A stretch of 64,000 nucleotides of DNA from Oscheius tipulae (GCA_037178975.1 JASJZH010000003.1:744001-808000); one strand, 5' to 3'. Shown: positions 32,109 to 43,390, numbered from the stretch's first letter. A program made the numbers and translations. Notes: generated from the sequence alone by a model not told the origin.

Positions 32109-35100
32109 CTAGACGAATTGGATTCGTTGCTCCTGACGGGCCTCACGGACCTGAATGACGAGAGCCTGGGCCTCGTAGACGGACAAGCCGAGTCGGAGCT
32201 TGCGCAGAAGCAGATTGCTGCCGGGAGAGATGGAGATGAGGCGATTACTGAAAGAAAAATATCAGTAGAGTAGGAAAAGAGTCATTATTTGGTCTCCGAA
32301 AGCAGTAAATTAGCAAATTAAGGTTTTCCGGCAGTTTAAAGGTGATTTCAGCTCTTTAGCATGTATTAGGGGGTCTATCAGCTTCTTCTTTGGAACATTT
32401 TTCCCTATTCTAACTTTCCCAAATTTGTTTTTTTTTCCCAGAAACTAGTAACTTTTTTATTGCCTGAAAGAGAACTTTTTTTTCGAGAAAAAAAGGGAAG
32501 TTTCCAAATGGAACAAAAAGTGCCATTCAGTGCCGAATGGACGCCTCTGGCCGGCTGCCTTCGCCCCCGTGGCCGTACCAAGAGGGTCCGTCTCCGCGTC
32601 TGCAGGATGCCCGTCTCGTGGCCGACATCAACAAGCTGGAAGAGGATGTGGAGCTGCGTCTGCTGCAGCTGAAGCGCACCGTCCACGGCACGAGCTTCTT
32701 CCTCTCGACGGCCGCCGTGAAGCAAAAGGAGCGTCTGGAGCAGTATCGGGAGATGCTCTTGGACTACCGTCAACGTCTCGGCCTTCGAGTCGGCTGGATC
32801 AGAAGCACGCTGGACAGACTTCGACAGCAGCAGCAGGAGACGAACTGCGGCGACGGAGCCTCTACTCCTCGTCTCTTACCTCCGGACACCGACGATAGCC
32901 ACGTCTTCTGCCTTCCTCCCATCAACGAAGCCGACATGTGATCTTATTCAGCTCGGAGCTCGGAGAAAATAATAAACTTTTTGAGTGGTATCTTGTTGCT
33001 TTTAGGTCTGGAGAAGAGAGGAAAGGGGAAGCTACTTTTCCAGGGCAGTTGGTAGGTTACAGCCGCATCTTTCGTCTAGAGCCTTGAAGCGCTACAGACT
33101 ACTCAATAGCAGTAGTCTACCACAGAAGATAGTATTTGGAGCAATTCCGATGAATCCATCGACAAATTTGCTGGTTTGCTCGTATTGAAGCTAGTGGTCT
33201 ATAGTCGTATCCTCTCGTCTACTATCTGATAGTAGTGGGGCTACTTTCATGAGCTTCTCCAGTAGCCTACCGTCCTATCCTGTTGTTCTTAAGCCTGGAA
33301 TGAATCAAGCCACTTCGGTGAACTTCTCTAATACTCTACGGCGGTATATTCTTGTCTACTACCTGAAAACGTTTTCCACTATCCGATGGCAACAGTCAAC
33401 CCAAGAAAACAAGATATGAAGCGATTCGGACGGAGTTATAGGCGAATTCACTAGTCCCCCTGATTTCTTTCATGACGGGTCTGCTCCACTATCCGACTGA
33501 AGCTTTTCACAATTTTTGTTAGGTCAAAATAGAACCATTTCCTAATCTTGGGCCCATTTCAGGATACTCATACAATTTTAAGCTTGGAGCAAGAAAGTAG
33601 CATTCGAACTCCTCACCTAGAAAGCTGCCCGAGCAGGCTCCAGCATCCGTAATCATGTAGAGGCTCTATGCCTTCCAGCGTCGTGCAGAGGAGTCGGTAC
33701 TGCTTGTAGAGCTCATGAAAGCGGAATTCCTCGTCTCCAGACGACTGGATCTGACTGAGGCCGGCCTGGAAGAGAAGGAAGGCATGTCTGGACAGTGCCT
33801 CGCCGAGGACGTTCCTCACAGCCAGACTCGACTCTTTTTGCGCCTTTTGGACCTAAATTTTGGAGCATTTGCCAGAAAATTTATTAAAAATTACGTGCTC
33901 GAAGCAGACTTGGTCATTTTCTGCCTGCTCCAGGGCTATTTCGACTCCCCGCCGGAGGAAATCTATCACTTTTCGTAGATCGCCGCTAATGTTCGCGACC
34001 TTCTTGGCCGCATATTCCAGGGCCTGTTCGTGAAGGAGGGACGAGTATTTCGGGCCTAGACGCGAGCGCACAATGGCCTGGATCTGCTCGTAGGTGTAGG
34101 GCTGGAAGATGAGACGATTTGTGCCCTGAAAAATTTGGATATTTGGGGAGGAAAATACTGAGAATAGTCGGAAAATTACGACATTTTTTGGAGCAATATC
34201 ATAGCCACCCATTTTGGGATCTTCTGACAAGGTTTTGACACAAAGAGATTAAGCCATTTCTGAAGCAACAAGAGGTCAGATACTTGCTTGAAAACATTTT
34301 CGAGGTCCAGAGAATTTGTAGAACTAGCTTCACGCAGCTTTATGCTCTCTAGACCATGTTTGAAGTGATTTACCTTGCTATTCCTCAACAGACTCTTCCA
34401 TTGACCCACATTGACGTGTAGAAACCGCACTGCGGTTGTCTCCTTATCCCAGTTCCTGTAAAATCTCAGTGTTGTACAGATTTATGTGATTGCAGTTTTC
34501 ATAATGTGACGCCTTTTGGAGATTGTTATCGAATTACTGCCTTGGTCAACATTTTATCATCAACTTTAGCATGTTTAGAGCATTTTAAAAGCGCAATGAG
34601 AGCTGTGGAATCGTTGGAAAGCTGTTTGACACAACTTGTACTGCAAAAATCTAGGAATCCGGTCATTTTTTGCGCAAGTTTTTTTTAATGAAACAAGAGC
34701 AAGCTCTGTAATAATCTGACTCGTGTAAAAAAAAAATTTTAATGTAAATTTTAACGTGTCCGGAAACACAAAAATAGGCTGTTCTTGGTTTGCCCACGCC
34801 TGCAAACAGCTGTTTTATAATCATAGACTGGCCTAAAGTTGACCAACAGGTCTCAGTGTTGTACAGATTTATGTGATTGCAGTTTTCCCACTTTAGAAAC
34901 GTATTTTAGCTCAAAAAGACCAAAAATAGGAGAAAAGTGTTTGGAGACCGACGATCTTTATTAAAGGAACCATGTTACACTTTGTTCGACAGCAATTCGT
35001 CGATCTTTTTTGGCTAAACTCTGGAAAAAAAATGACCACAAAAGTCTTACCAATCGACTTGAAATCTTCTGCGTCATGACCCTCTCTGGCAGATCCAATG

Positions 35101-35807
35101 TGTTTGAGATGGCCAGCACCTGGACCCGATTCCCCTCCAAGGCCGTCCAATTGAAGACATCGTAGAGAATTTCCTGGCGCCGCGTGCACAGCATATCGAG
35201 CTCGTCGATGAGAACAACCACAGGCTTCTCGGACTTCTTGTTACGTGCCTTTTGGAGCTTTTCATTGAGCCTTTTTCGGGCATTCGCAGCCGACATCCTG
35301 GGCGGGGTGGGGAAAAGGCTGAAACTTGTCATTTTTGGGCGGAAATTATCAGAAATACCCAGTATGAATGACGAGAAAGAGCTTTTTCGGCTCTATCAGT
35401 TCCATCGCGTTGACAGTGACTAATTTGAAGTCCAATTTTTTCTGCAGCTCACTAATCACCGCCGTCGTGGAGGCTGTTTTTCCGGTCCCTGGAACGCCGC
35501 TGATATACATGGCCTGGCTGCAGCCGGTCTGGAAAGGTTTCCATTGATGAACGGACAAACTTTTCCAATTTTTTTTAGCCAAAATTCCCAAAAAAAAAAC
35601 AGCACTTCTTACCTCGAATCCTTCCGTCAAGAACCTTTCGATCGTCTCGTGTTCCTTCTCCCTGAAGAGCATTTGTTTCGGCACGACTGAGGTGTGAAGA
35701 GCCGCTCGCAGATCCTCCAGCGTCGGCTTCTTCCTCTTAATCGTCAGCGGAGGCACTTTTCTCTGCTCGTTTGCGTTCTTGTCGGTTTTACACGATCTCG
35801 TCTGCAT
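32109..35807 (-). CDS. orc1: Origin recognition complex subunit 1, 400 aa, no BAH domain
   Basis: Replication-licensing AAA+ ATPase. Exons 35807-35613, 35528-35359, 35297-35051, 34125-33910, 33852-33617, 32247-32109. Walker A is GVPGTGKT (76-83), Walker B VVLIDE (149-154), sensor 1 Asn187 in AISNTLDLPE, sensor 2 Arg255 in SGDLRK; FQPYTYEQIQAIVRSRL and the C-terminal winged helix (HELYKQYRLLC, GSNLLLRKLRLGLSV) match ORC1 rather than CDC6. Only about 65 residues precede the AAA+ core: the N-terminal BAH domain and linker of yeast and vertebrate ORC1 are absent. The start is supported by GTATTCAG two bases before ATG. The final intron (33616-32248, 1369 bp) contains an antisense gene; intron 3 (35050-34126) contains a 37-bp direct repeat. 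Confidence 0.93.
32537..32941 (+). CDS. Single-exon 134-aa coiled-coil protein nested in ORC1 intron
   Basis: Family not recognised. The frame runs from ATG 6 nt after a TGCCATTCAG acceptor to TGA, with AATAAA 30 nt further on. Residues about 28-95 are predicted helical with heptad-like spacing (DINKLEEDVELRLLQLKRTV, KERLEQYREMLLDYRQRL), followed by a Gln/Asn/Asp-rich tail ending LPPINEADM. GC-rich coding composition contrasts sharply with the AT-rich intron around it. It lies entirely in the last ORC1 intron on the opposite strand. A subunit-like scaffold role is a guess only. Confidence 0.7.
   Translation: MDASGRLPSPPWPYQEGPSPRLQDARLVADINKLEEDVELRLLQLKRTVHGTSFFLSTAAVKQKERLEQYREMLLDYRQRLGLRVGWIRSTLDRLRQQQQETNCGDGASTPRLLPPDTDDSHVFCLPPINEADM
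32971..32976 (+). terminator. Poly(A) signal AATAAA for the nested gene
   Basis: AATAAA 30 nt downstream of the stop of the 134-residue frame, in plus-strand orientation. This independently supports that the nested gene is transcribed. Confidence 0.65.
34464..34887. repeat. 37-bp perfect direct repeats bounding 350 bp in ORC1 intron 3
   Basis: 34464-34500 and 34851-34887 are identical: TCTCAGTGTTGTACAGATTT continuing ATGTGATTGCAGTTTTC. The bounded segment shows no coding capacity. It may be a solo insertion flanked by terminal repeats, or a local duplication. Confidence 0.8.
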
Positions 35808-36565
35808 TTCTGAATACTTTACATCAAAAGTGTGGTAGAAAAAACTTGGGAGAGAGGAGAAAAACTGTATAATGAAAGAAGAGAGAAACTTTGAATTCGC
35901 TATATTGCGCGCACGAAAGCGTTTTTAAATTTTCATTTTAGCGGAAACGGGTAAAAAGGCAGGAACCGATCTAAAAAAAACACGAGAAAACCTTTCGAAA
36001 CGATGTTTATTGTCTCGAGGATGCTGTTTACTGTCAACGTGGTCAAAATAGGAGTACAAATTGTCAAGGGGAACTCGCTGGGGCAAGACACATGGCCAGC
36101 CGATGCGGTTAATGAGGATACAATTCAAAGAGTTGACAAGGAACAGCGGAAAAAAACAGGTAGCGGAAAATGTCTTGGATCTTGGTCAAAACATGAAAAA
36201 CCGCTTCCTTTGGGACCGACGGGTCCACATTTGGATGGAAAATAACCGTACACCAGGAAAATGAATTTGACGAGGAAGATTCGGGAAGAAAATGGGTGTC
36301 TGTAAGAGAATACACGTGTCACTGGGTTGGCCCGTAAGTACACAAAAATATACTATTCGTCTTTACGGAAAGAGGACAAAAAGCAGAAGGGGGGACTAAA
36401 TCATACTGGAAAATGTACAGATTTTTGATTTCTGACTTTGAGCGACTAAGAAGGGTAGGACAAAGAGTGGCAAAGATGAGAAATACGGAGGTCCCATTAT
36501 TAGAAGAAGAAAAGAGATATGGGTTGAGATCGGGACTAGAAAAACGAGTGAGGTTCACAAAAAGT
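35808..36565. other. Spacer between DDX6/CGH-1 and ORC1
   Basis: 758 bp between the helicase stop and the ORC1 ATG, holding the helicase 3' UTR and ORC1 upstream sequence. AT-rich; no gene or repeat recognised. Confidence 0.55.
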
Positions 36566-38565
36566 TTAAGCCTCGTCTGGAAGCTCGGCTCCGTCCTCGG
36601 CATCGACCAGCTGGTGCTCGGCCACGTAGAGTTTCGGATCGACAGTCTTGGGAATGGGCTCAATGCGGGTGCGAAGCTCCTGTTCAATGCGACGCAGAGT
36701 GTGACGATCCTCGTAGGTGATCAGATTGATGGCGACACCGAGATGACCGAAACGGCCGGAACTGGAAGAGAGGAGGTCAGTCTCTGTCTCTGTCTCTCTA
36801 ACTCACCGTCCAATTCTGTGAAGATAAGTCTCCGCATTCCTCGGGAAATCAAAGTTGATGACCACGTTGACAGCCTGGATATCGATACCGCGAGTCAGAA
36901 GATCGGAGCAGACCAAGTTGCGACAGTTACCCTGACGGAAGTCATGGAAGACACGATTACGATGGTTCTGGGCCATCTTCGAGTGTATGTAGTAGCAGGA
37001 GTAGCCGATCTCTGTGATCTTCTTAGCGAGGAGCTCGACACGCTGGGTCGAGTTGCAGAAGATGATTGACTGATTAATTTGGAGCTTGCGGAAGAGCGTG
37101 TTCAAGCAGTGGACCTTCTGCTTTTCCTGGACATAGGCGTAGTACTGGGTGACTCCGATCAGAGTCAGCTCCTCCATCAGATTGATCTCGTAGGGCTGAC
37201 GCATGTGCTTCTTCATGAAATCCGTGACGGTCATGGGGAACGTGGCCGAGAAGAGCATAATTTGGCGTTCGCGAGGCAGGAAACTGATCATTCGGTCCAG
37301 AATTCCCTGCAAAACAAAAGATCAGTATTCCTCTATCTGTCTCTGTCTCCCTCTATTCTCTCTCTGATTCTTGTCTCTCTCTCTCTCTCTCTGACTCACC
37401 TGAAAGTCCTGGGAAAGTAGCTTGTCAGCCTCGTCGAGAATGAGCATCTTGCAGTTTTTCACATCAGCCACCTGCTTCTCCATCAAATCCAAAATTCTTC
37501 CCGGAGTGGCAATGACCATGTGGACTGGGCCACTGAGACGCATGATGTCTTCACGGAGATCAGTTCCTCCAGTGGTGACCATGACCTTGAGTTTCAGATG
37601 CTTCGACAACTCGACACAGATCTGCGATGTCTGCAAGGCCAGCTCACGAGTCGGGACGACGATCAGAGCTTGGATCTTCTTCAGCTCCGGGTTGATCTTC
37701 TCGATGACTGGGATACAATAGGCTCCAGTCTTTCCGGTTCCGTTTTTGGCACGAGCCAAGACATCTTGTCCTGAAAATAGAGCATGTAGTACCAAAAGTG
37801 TAAATACAACTGTCGCTAACACTGTCTTTCGTTTATACCCATTACAGCCCAAACGAGCCGATTTCAAGCCAAAAATAACACTGCTATCATTGCTGCGCCT
37901 GTTTCGGGCTCAAATCTTGGTTTTTCCAGGTTTTCATGTTCTGCAGAATTGCAGCCCATGTCAAAATCTACAACTTTGCAAAACATCACAACGCTAGAAA
38001 ACCATTTCTTGGATCCAAAAAAAGTTAATTAGTTTTATTACTGAGTCTGAGCCCGTGTCACCCCGGAACCATCTCCTCTCGGTCACTTCCCTATATAGTT
38101 TGCGCCCTCCTAAACAGCTTTCGGGCTCATTGTGAATACCAGCGATACCCTCAGACCATGATCGTTGTAGAACGAGTCTAACGAAAAAAAGAGTGGTCTA
38201 GGGAAAAGTATTGCTTTTTGGAGAAAATAGGACCTTGACCTGGCATTTTGTCATGCTTTGGTCCACTTTTCCGTCGCTTTTCTGTGACACTTTGAAGCAA
38301 AAAAAGAAAAGGTGTCCATGTCTTTCCAACTCTCTTTCCTACCTGACAAAGCAACTCCAATAGCAGCCTCCTGAATCGGTGAGGGCTTCTCCCAGCCCTT
38401 CTCGAAAATTCCCATCAGCAGATCACGGCTGAGACAGAAGTCTTCAAATTCCACTCCCTTGGTCTCAGTCACATCGGCGGTCTTGAAGCGTCGATCCTTC
38501 GGTGGCAGAGCCAGACTGGCCTTCCAGCTTTCGTCGGTGGTCGTGGACGAAGCTGTGGCGCTCAT
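36566..38565 (-). CDS. cgh-1: DEAD-box RNA helicase DDX6/CGH-1/Me31B, 429 aa
   Basis: ATP-dependent RNA helicase that represses translation and promotes decapping in P bodies and germ granules. Exons 38565-38343, 37770-37400, 37306-36807, 36761-36566. Motifs: Q motif with GWEKPSPIQ (57-65), I AKNGTGKT (82-89), Ia PTRELA (114-119), Ib TPGR (163-166), II DEAD (187-190), III SAT (218-220), IV IIFCNS, V RGID (337-340), VI HRIGRSGR (361-368). Length agrees with C. elegans CGH-1 (about 430). The C-terminus [10 protein letters not shown] is characteristic of the DDX6 branch. Intron 3 (45 bp) and intron 2 are largely GAGACAGA arrays; intron 1 contains repeat family R. An acceptor lies 24 nt before the ATG. 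Confidence 0.96.
37850..38225. repeat. Dispersed repeat family R, copy 3, in CGH-1 intron 1
   Basis: Shares TTTCATGTTCTGCAGAATTG, GCCCGTGTCACCCCGGAACC and CCTCAGACCATGATCGTTGT plus AGAACGAGTCTAACGAA with copy 1 at 6516-6990. Its insertion explains the length of this intron. Confidence 0.75.
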
Positions 38566-40012
38566 TTTTTGTGTAGAAGATGGTACCTGAACGATGGTTG
38601 TTTTCTCTAGAGATCGACGAAAAGAAGAGAACAGCTGGCCTCCAACTGACATCTGCCCCTTCACCTCCCATAAATCGGGAGGCATTTTTACATAATGACC
38701 GCTTCTGGTCAAGAAAAAATCGATTGGAAGGAAGTGGTCAAGATGTGGGAGAAAGGAGAGAGACAAAGTAAGAGAGTGACAGTGAATGGAAAGGATCGAT
38801 TTCCGTACAATAAGTAGCTAATTGAGGAAGGGGAAAGGAAAAGAGATTCTTCATTTCTCTGATGGTTTTACGGGGTGTAAAGTCCCAAAGAGGTCAAGAG
38901 TGAGCCACTTTTAGTTTTTTTTTTTTTGCTGAGCCCAATTACAAAACTTTCCAAATGTCACTGGATACACGTACTTTTGTAAGAGCCTCGATAGTATGCG
39001 ACGCATGCCCAGAGTGTAGCGCTACTTTGAACGTCCGCCAGTTACTTATGCTCTTGGCTGAGTGACCCAGAACTCTCTTGAAATGTTTGGCTCTCTTCTA
39101 ACACATCTTGTCAACTCTAATCTGGGATTGAACTTGACTAAAAGGCTACAGAAACTGTCAAGTTTTATTCCAGATTAGAGTTGAAATGTGTTATAAACAG
39201 ACATCACTTCCTCTTTGTAAAGGTACGATACCTTGCAAAGGCTCAGCCAGCTCTTTGTTTGATCTGAATCACAGAATTTACGACCAGATTGCCCGCAAGG
39301 ATCTGCTGGCTTGAAAGAACTGAACTTGCTTCTACGTATCACAATAGCGACAGTCGTTTCACAAGGACAGACAGTTCAAAGAACTATGCATAGAGAGTAT
39401 GTGTCGAGTCAATAGAAAAAAGAAAACTACAGGAGGGCAAGCCAGTTCCTATGTAACCAGAACACAGAACGGTTTCATCATGTTCTTCTGGTAGTCGACT
39501 ACCTCAAGATACAAATAGCAATTTTTGGGAAGAGTACAAGGCATCAAAAACGACAAGAACAGTTATTATTGGTCCGATTGACAGGACGGTTTTTGTATAG
39601 TCTTCTCCAATTCTGGTAGTCTACTATCTTAAAAATAGTATGGAGATATTTGGGAAGAGTTCAAAGTCTCAAAAACTGCACACTGTGTTGGAGATAAGAA
39701 TGTCAAGTCTGTTCTACGGACATTCTAAGGCTAAAACTTTTTTTAGCCGTGCCAAACATGAAAATAAGCCGAAATCAATAACCCAAAAAATTTTCAAGCG
39801 AAATTCCCGTAAATAGGCTGTGAAAAGGACCAATTGGCCAATGTGAGCAAATCGACACCTCCGAATGGCCTTTTGGCTGCGTAGCACGCCGCTCTGTGCT
39901 TTAGCGTCGGCTACTCAGCCAAGTCGATCGGGAGGGCGTTTGAAAATTGGCCGTGGTCCAAATTTAATGAGTCACACTGCTAAAAAACTGAAATAGGGTC
40001 AGAAATGTTTAT
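38566..40012. other. Intergenic stretch upstream of the helicase
   Basis: Contains a good foldback element (39108-39188) and paired stretches (39490-39540 and 39610-39665) sharing GTAGTCTACTA-like text with the ORC1 intron at 33100-33370. No gene seen. Confidence 0.55.
39108..39188. repeat. Foldback (MITE-like) element, best preserved copy
   Basis: Left arm TTGTCAACTCTAATCTGGGA then TTGAACTTGAC; an 18-bp spacer; right arm GTCAAGTTTTATTCCAGATT then AGAGTTGAAATG. The arms pair over about 30 bp with few mismatches. No coding capacity. Confidence 0.8.
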
Positions 40013-41219
40013 TTAGCTCTCTGCCAAAGAGACAAAGACGTGTATGAGTCCGAAGAAGTCATGACAACTTTTTACGACCGTGGTGGCCCAAATCTGGAGG
40101 GGTATTTGGGCTGCAAAGCACCAAAGAAGGGCAGAATTTAGGAAAGTGAAGGTGAAGGGACCGGGAGAACAGAGAGCCCAGATGGTGAAGCTGAGAAAGA
40201 TGAGGTTGACCAGTAGACTGATGGCGCAGAAGTAGAGGTGCATTTTTAGGAGGAACTGAAATTGTACGGGTGAGAGAGAGCTTGAACTTACTCGGTCGAA
40301 GGTGTAGAGACCTCTGGCAAGTCCGCCAGCCACGATGAACAAGGCCTGGAAGAGGAAGAGTTCAGAGAGACAGAGCGGCAGGGACGGGGAGGCAGAGAGA
40401 CAGAGACTCACAATGTCATAAAACCCGATGCAATAATAGAAGAAATGGTGGCCGAACCATCCATTGAAACTTTGTGGAATTGGTTCCCAGAGAGTGAAAC
40501 CTCCTCGGGACATCCCCGCTAAAATAAAGAGGACGGTGAAGGCGATGTAGAGCATCTAAAGACAATATTTAGGCGACTATAGGAGTACGGTACCTCAAAG
40601 ACGACCACTGTCATGCAGCCACCTCGGACGAGACAGGATGATAAACAGCACAGGGGTTCGAGCTCTAGATGTCGGGACTGGACTCTGGAAAAGAGTTGGT
40701 CTGTCTCTCTGCCTCTATATCTCCTGGTCTCTCTGTCTCTCCGTCTCTGTTCCTATTTCTCTTCGACTTACTTTGTATGAATTGGAGCAACTTTATTCGC
40801 TCTGAACTTAGCATACCAGGTCCGGACTTTCGACAAGTAGCTTCCAGTCCGATTCTTCAGCGCGGAAGCCATCTCTGTCACTTGTGCCGTGCCTGAAACT
40901 GACTGTAGTTTCAGAAACTCGAGTAGAGGATAGACAAAACACGTCCATTAGATATAAAGTGGGCCGTGTGAAACGACCGGAAGTGACTTTGTGGAGCCCG
41001 TTCTGATTCTGAATGAGCAGTGTGGCGAAAGCAGAAAGCTTACCGCACTTCCTCTGCGTCTCTTTGGCTGGTGGCTCCTTTACTTTGGGGATTTTCGGAG
41101 GCCGTGAAGGTTTGGGTGTCGCGGCCTGAAAGATGTCTTTGTTTGACGTACAGGACAATGAGTAAGAGACAGGTACAGGGGCATATTACTTTTTTGGGAT
41201 ACAATAGGAGTTTCCACAT
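40013..41219 (-). CDS. Four-pass membrane protein, 254 aa
   Basis: Function unknown. Exons 41219-41190, 41125-41044, 40892-40772, 40684-40594, 40555-40412, 40345-40292, 40255-40013; phases agree across all seven. A Pro/Lys-rich cytosolic N-terminus (KPSRPPKIPKVKEPPAKE) precedes four hydrophobic segments: MTVVVFEMLYIAFTVLFILA, HHFFYYCIGFYDIALFIVAG, MHLYFCAISLLVNLIFLSFT and LLWCFAAQIPLQIWATTVV. Topology and the IWATTVV motif recall the tandem pair at 26.9-28.7 kb. The start codon in the short first exon is the least certain part; MASALKNR in exon 3 (ATG at 40872) is an alternative. Confidence 0.75.
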
Positions 41220-42399
41220 GGTCAAGAGACATGAGTATCTGAGCTGAACTTCAAGTTTTAGGCTACCGGTATGCGAAAATGAACTGACTCTCGACTCATA
41301 CTCTATGTTATCCTGGATCCTGGTCAAGAGATGTCTTTGAGCTGAACCTCGATCTTGGGATATCCAGGATCCTACCTCTTGTCTCATGCCACTGACTGTT
41401 ACCCTGGCCCCTCCCTATCAGTCTCATCTGTCACATCAGTAATACCGTAGGTGATAAAACCACTCCCATCCAGAACATCAAACCCTCTCTCTGATTACCC
41501 ACACCTTTAAAGAGACGTAATCTTTTGTCAGCAATGTTCTCTTCCTTCTGTACCGTCCAGTTATTTCGGCTCTGGTGGATCTTAGGCGTCCGAAAAACCC
41601 GACACAAGATTTTAGGGGTCTCATACTTTAGGCGTACCATAAATGCAAGTTGTTTTAAGCTTCCCATAATTTCTTCAGGGGTTTAGTGAGAGGAATGAGA
41701 TCGGATCTTGTGAACAAAATGATTGTTGCTAACAGACAGGTGTCCTGTCATGAAAATAAAGAGTTGATCTGTATATTTCTTGGCAAACCAAATTGATTAT
41801 GGGACGCCTAAAATAATTTGCATGTATGGGGCACCTAATTTTCACGGGCCATTTTTCTATCTGTTTCTATTTCGTATGCTAATCTGTCACTTTTCAGGAC
41901 TCTTACCTGGTTCTTAATGGAGCGCCTGTCTAAGTTTATCGTAGTTCTTCACTTAAAAGTTGACCATAACGAGAAGACAATTAGTAGATGATAAAGTTCT
42001 TGGAGTTTGGAGCTCTACGGTCAATAATAATCCCTGTACGGCCGTTCTCAATGGATTGGAAGACACTTATTCATGTCTATCAGGAACTAGGAGTGAGAGA
42101 TGTCCTTCCTAGTGTAAAAAATGTAGAATTACACCGTCTGGTCCGAAATCAGGCACTTTTTTTAATATAAAAAGGGGATGTTGCAGCCGGGCAGTTTCTT
42201 AACTTGCAGAACCACGAATCGAATAAAGTATGTACCCTACAAGTTTGTTATGATAGTTACACCATTCTATCCTTTCCAATATACATCTTTATAATTTTAT
42301 CTCTGCTACTTGAACTGAATTGATCGTGTTTCCGAATGAAGAAAACTAAAAAAAAACCACGGGAAGAGTCATTCTCATAGCATTTTTTGGGAGGCATCA
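41220..42399. other. Intergenic stretch upstream of the 254-aa membrane gene
   Basis: Minus-strand upstream region of the membrane protein. Several copies of a CGCCTAA/CACCTAA motif occur at 41590-41840. A minus frame at 41667-41431 is open, but no family or splice pattern supports it. Confidence 0.5.
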
Positions 42400-42472
42400 G
42401 CCCGGTTAGCTCAGTCGGTAGAGCACCAGACTCTTAATCTGGCTGTCGCGGGTTCGAGCCCCGCATCGGGCT
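42400..42472 (+). tRNA. tRNA-Lys (CTT)
   Basis: 73-nt intron-less cloverleaf: acceptor GCCCGGT with ATCGGGC, D arm TAGCTCAGTCGGTAGAGCA, anticodon loop CTCTTAA with CTT at 42433-42435, T arm GCGGGTTCGAGCCCCGC. The discriminator base is T, whereas metazoan tRNA-Lys usually carries G. Confidence 0.95.
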
Positions 42473-42542
42473 AACACATTTTTTACCGCCTTTCTTGTAA
42501 ACTATCTGTCTCTTTGTCTCTCTGTATAATGTCTATGTCTAC

Positions 42543-42705
42543 CTGCCAAGTTCTCTCCTCCGGCGGTACCCAGTATTCGACCATCGTCTGATCCTTTTTC
42601 CCTCCGTAGTACCGAGGTCCCTTGTCCTGAAAGTCTTGTATACGCCTGTCTTTCAAAAACCAATAGAAAGTGGAAAATCTTTACCAGATCCTGTTTGGGA
42701 GGCAT
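42543..42705 (-). CDS. Start of an unrecognised small gene (two exons seen)
   Basis: Exon 1 (42705-42685) encodes MPPKQDL directly after a pyrimidine-rich CCGCCCAACAG acceptor. Exon 2 (42626-42543) encodes DKGPRYYGGKKDQTMVEYWV, then PPEERTWQ, bounded by TTTCAG and GTAGAC. The composition looks real, but no downstream exon could be joined; the tRNA-Lys gene lies 70 bp further on. An alternative frame starting MDGRAIFERAREL (ATG at 42809) also reads through exon 1. Confidence 0.35.
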
Positions 42706-43390
42706 CTGTTGGGCGGAAAAGGAGGTAGGTTTGCGGTGGCGTTGGCCCAAAATGGCTGCACTGACAAAAAGAGCTCTCTAGCACGCTCGAAAATTGCTCT
42801 TCCGTCCATTTTACTCACAAGTCTCTCAATGGAAGCAGAAGAGGCGAAAAGTCAAGTCACTTCTCTTTGCAACAGAAAGTCACGTGTTTGTTTGAGAAAT
42901 ATTGGAACAAGAAGCTTATAGACAGACTGATAAAGGGACACAGACACAAAGAGACAAAGAGACACAGAGACAGAAAGACAAAGAGGCTGAGAGGCAGAGA
43001 GACTGAGGAAAACAGAGCTGCTTTGAGTATCATAAAACCGGAGAAAACTCCAAATTGAGCAATTAGCAGAATGAACTCAAACAAGACCATAGTCAATTTT
43101 GCTACCAAACGGCTCGGAAAATAGGAATGCCAGGACCCAAAACAGGATTCCAACCACAAAAGTAGTGGCTGGGCCTGAACAGACGTCTCCCCCCAGACAA
43201 TGAGCAGAATGTGGGGGTGAGAGACCAGGAGAACGGGACTCTGAACACCTTCTAGGCCAAAATCCTAACAAAAGTACGTGTCCCCCATTGACGAATGTTA
43301 ATTGTCGAGGGTTTTTGGTCAGTAGACTTAAAGTAAAACACTTTATTACCGGCAATACTAATACATAAACAGAGGAGAAAGAAGTGGAAA
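42706..43390. other. Spacer with repeat array and a possible membrane exon
   Basis: A GAGACAAAGAGACACAGAGA-type array covers about 42935-43015. On the minus strand, a hydrophobic frame beginning MVLFEFILLIAQFGVFSG (from about 43104) lies next to a TCTGTTCAG acceptor, but no complete gene could be built. Confidence 0.4.

Noticed and set aside
32405-32773. 122-codon minus-strand frame within the ORC1 intron
   Set aside because: Antisense of the nested 134-aa gene, whose plus-strand frame has the acceptor, stop and poly(A) signal.
33616-33852. Assignment of the AAA+ gene to CDC6
   Set aside because: FQPYTYEQIQ, the Walker A context GVPGTGKTAST and the C-terminal NLLLRKLRL match ORC1 better than CDC6.
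36413-37069. 218-codon plus-strand frame
   Set aside because: Antisense shadow of the last two helicase exons and their purine-array intron.
37079-37721. Plus-strand frames of about 100 codons over the helicase
   Set aside because: Antisense shadows of conserved DEAD-box exons.
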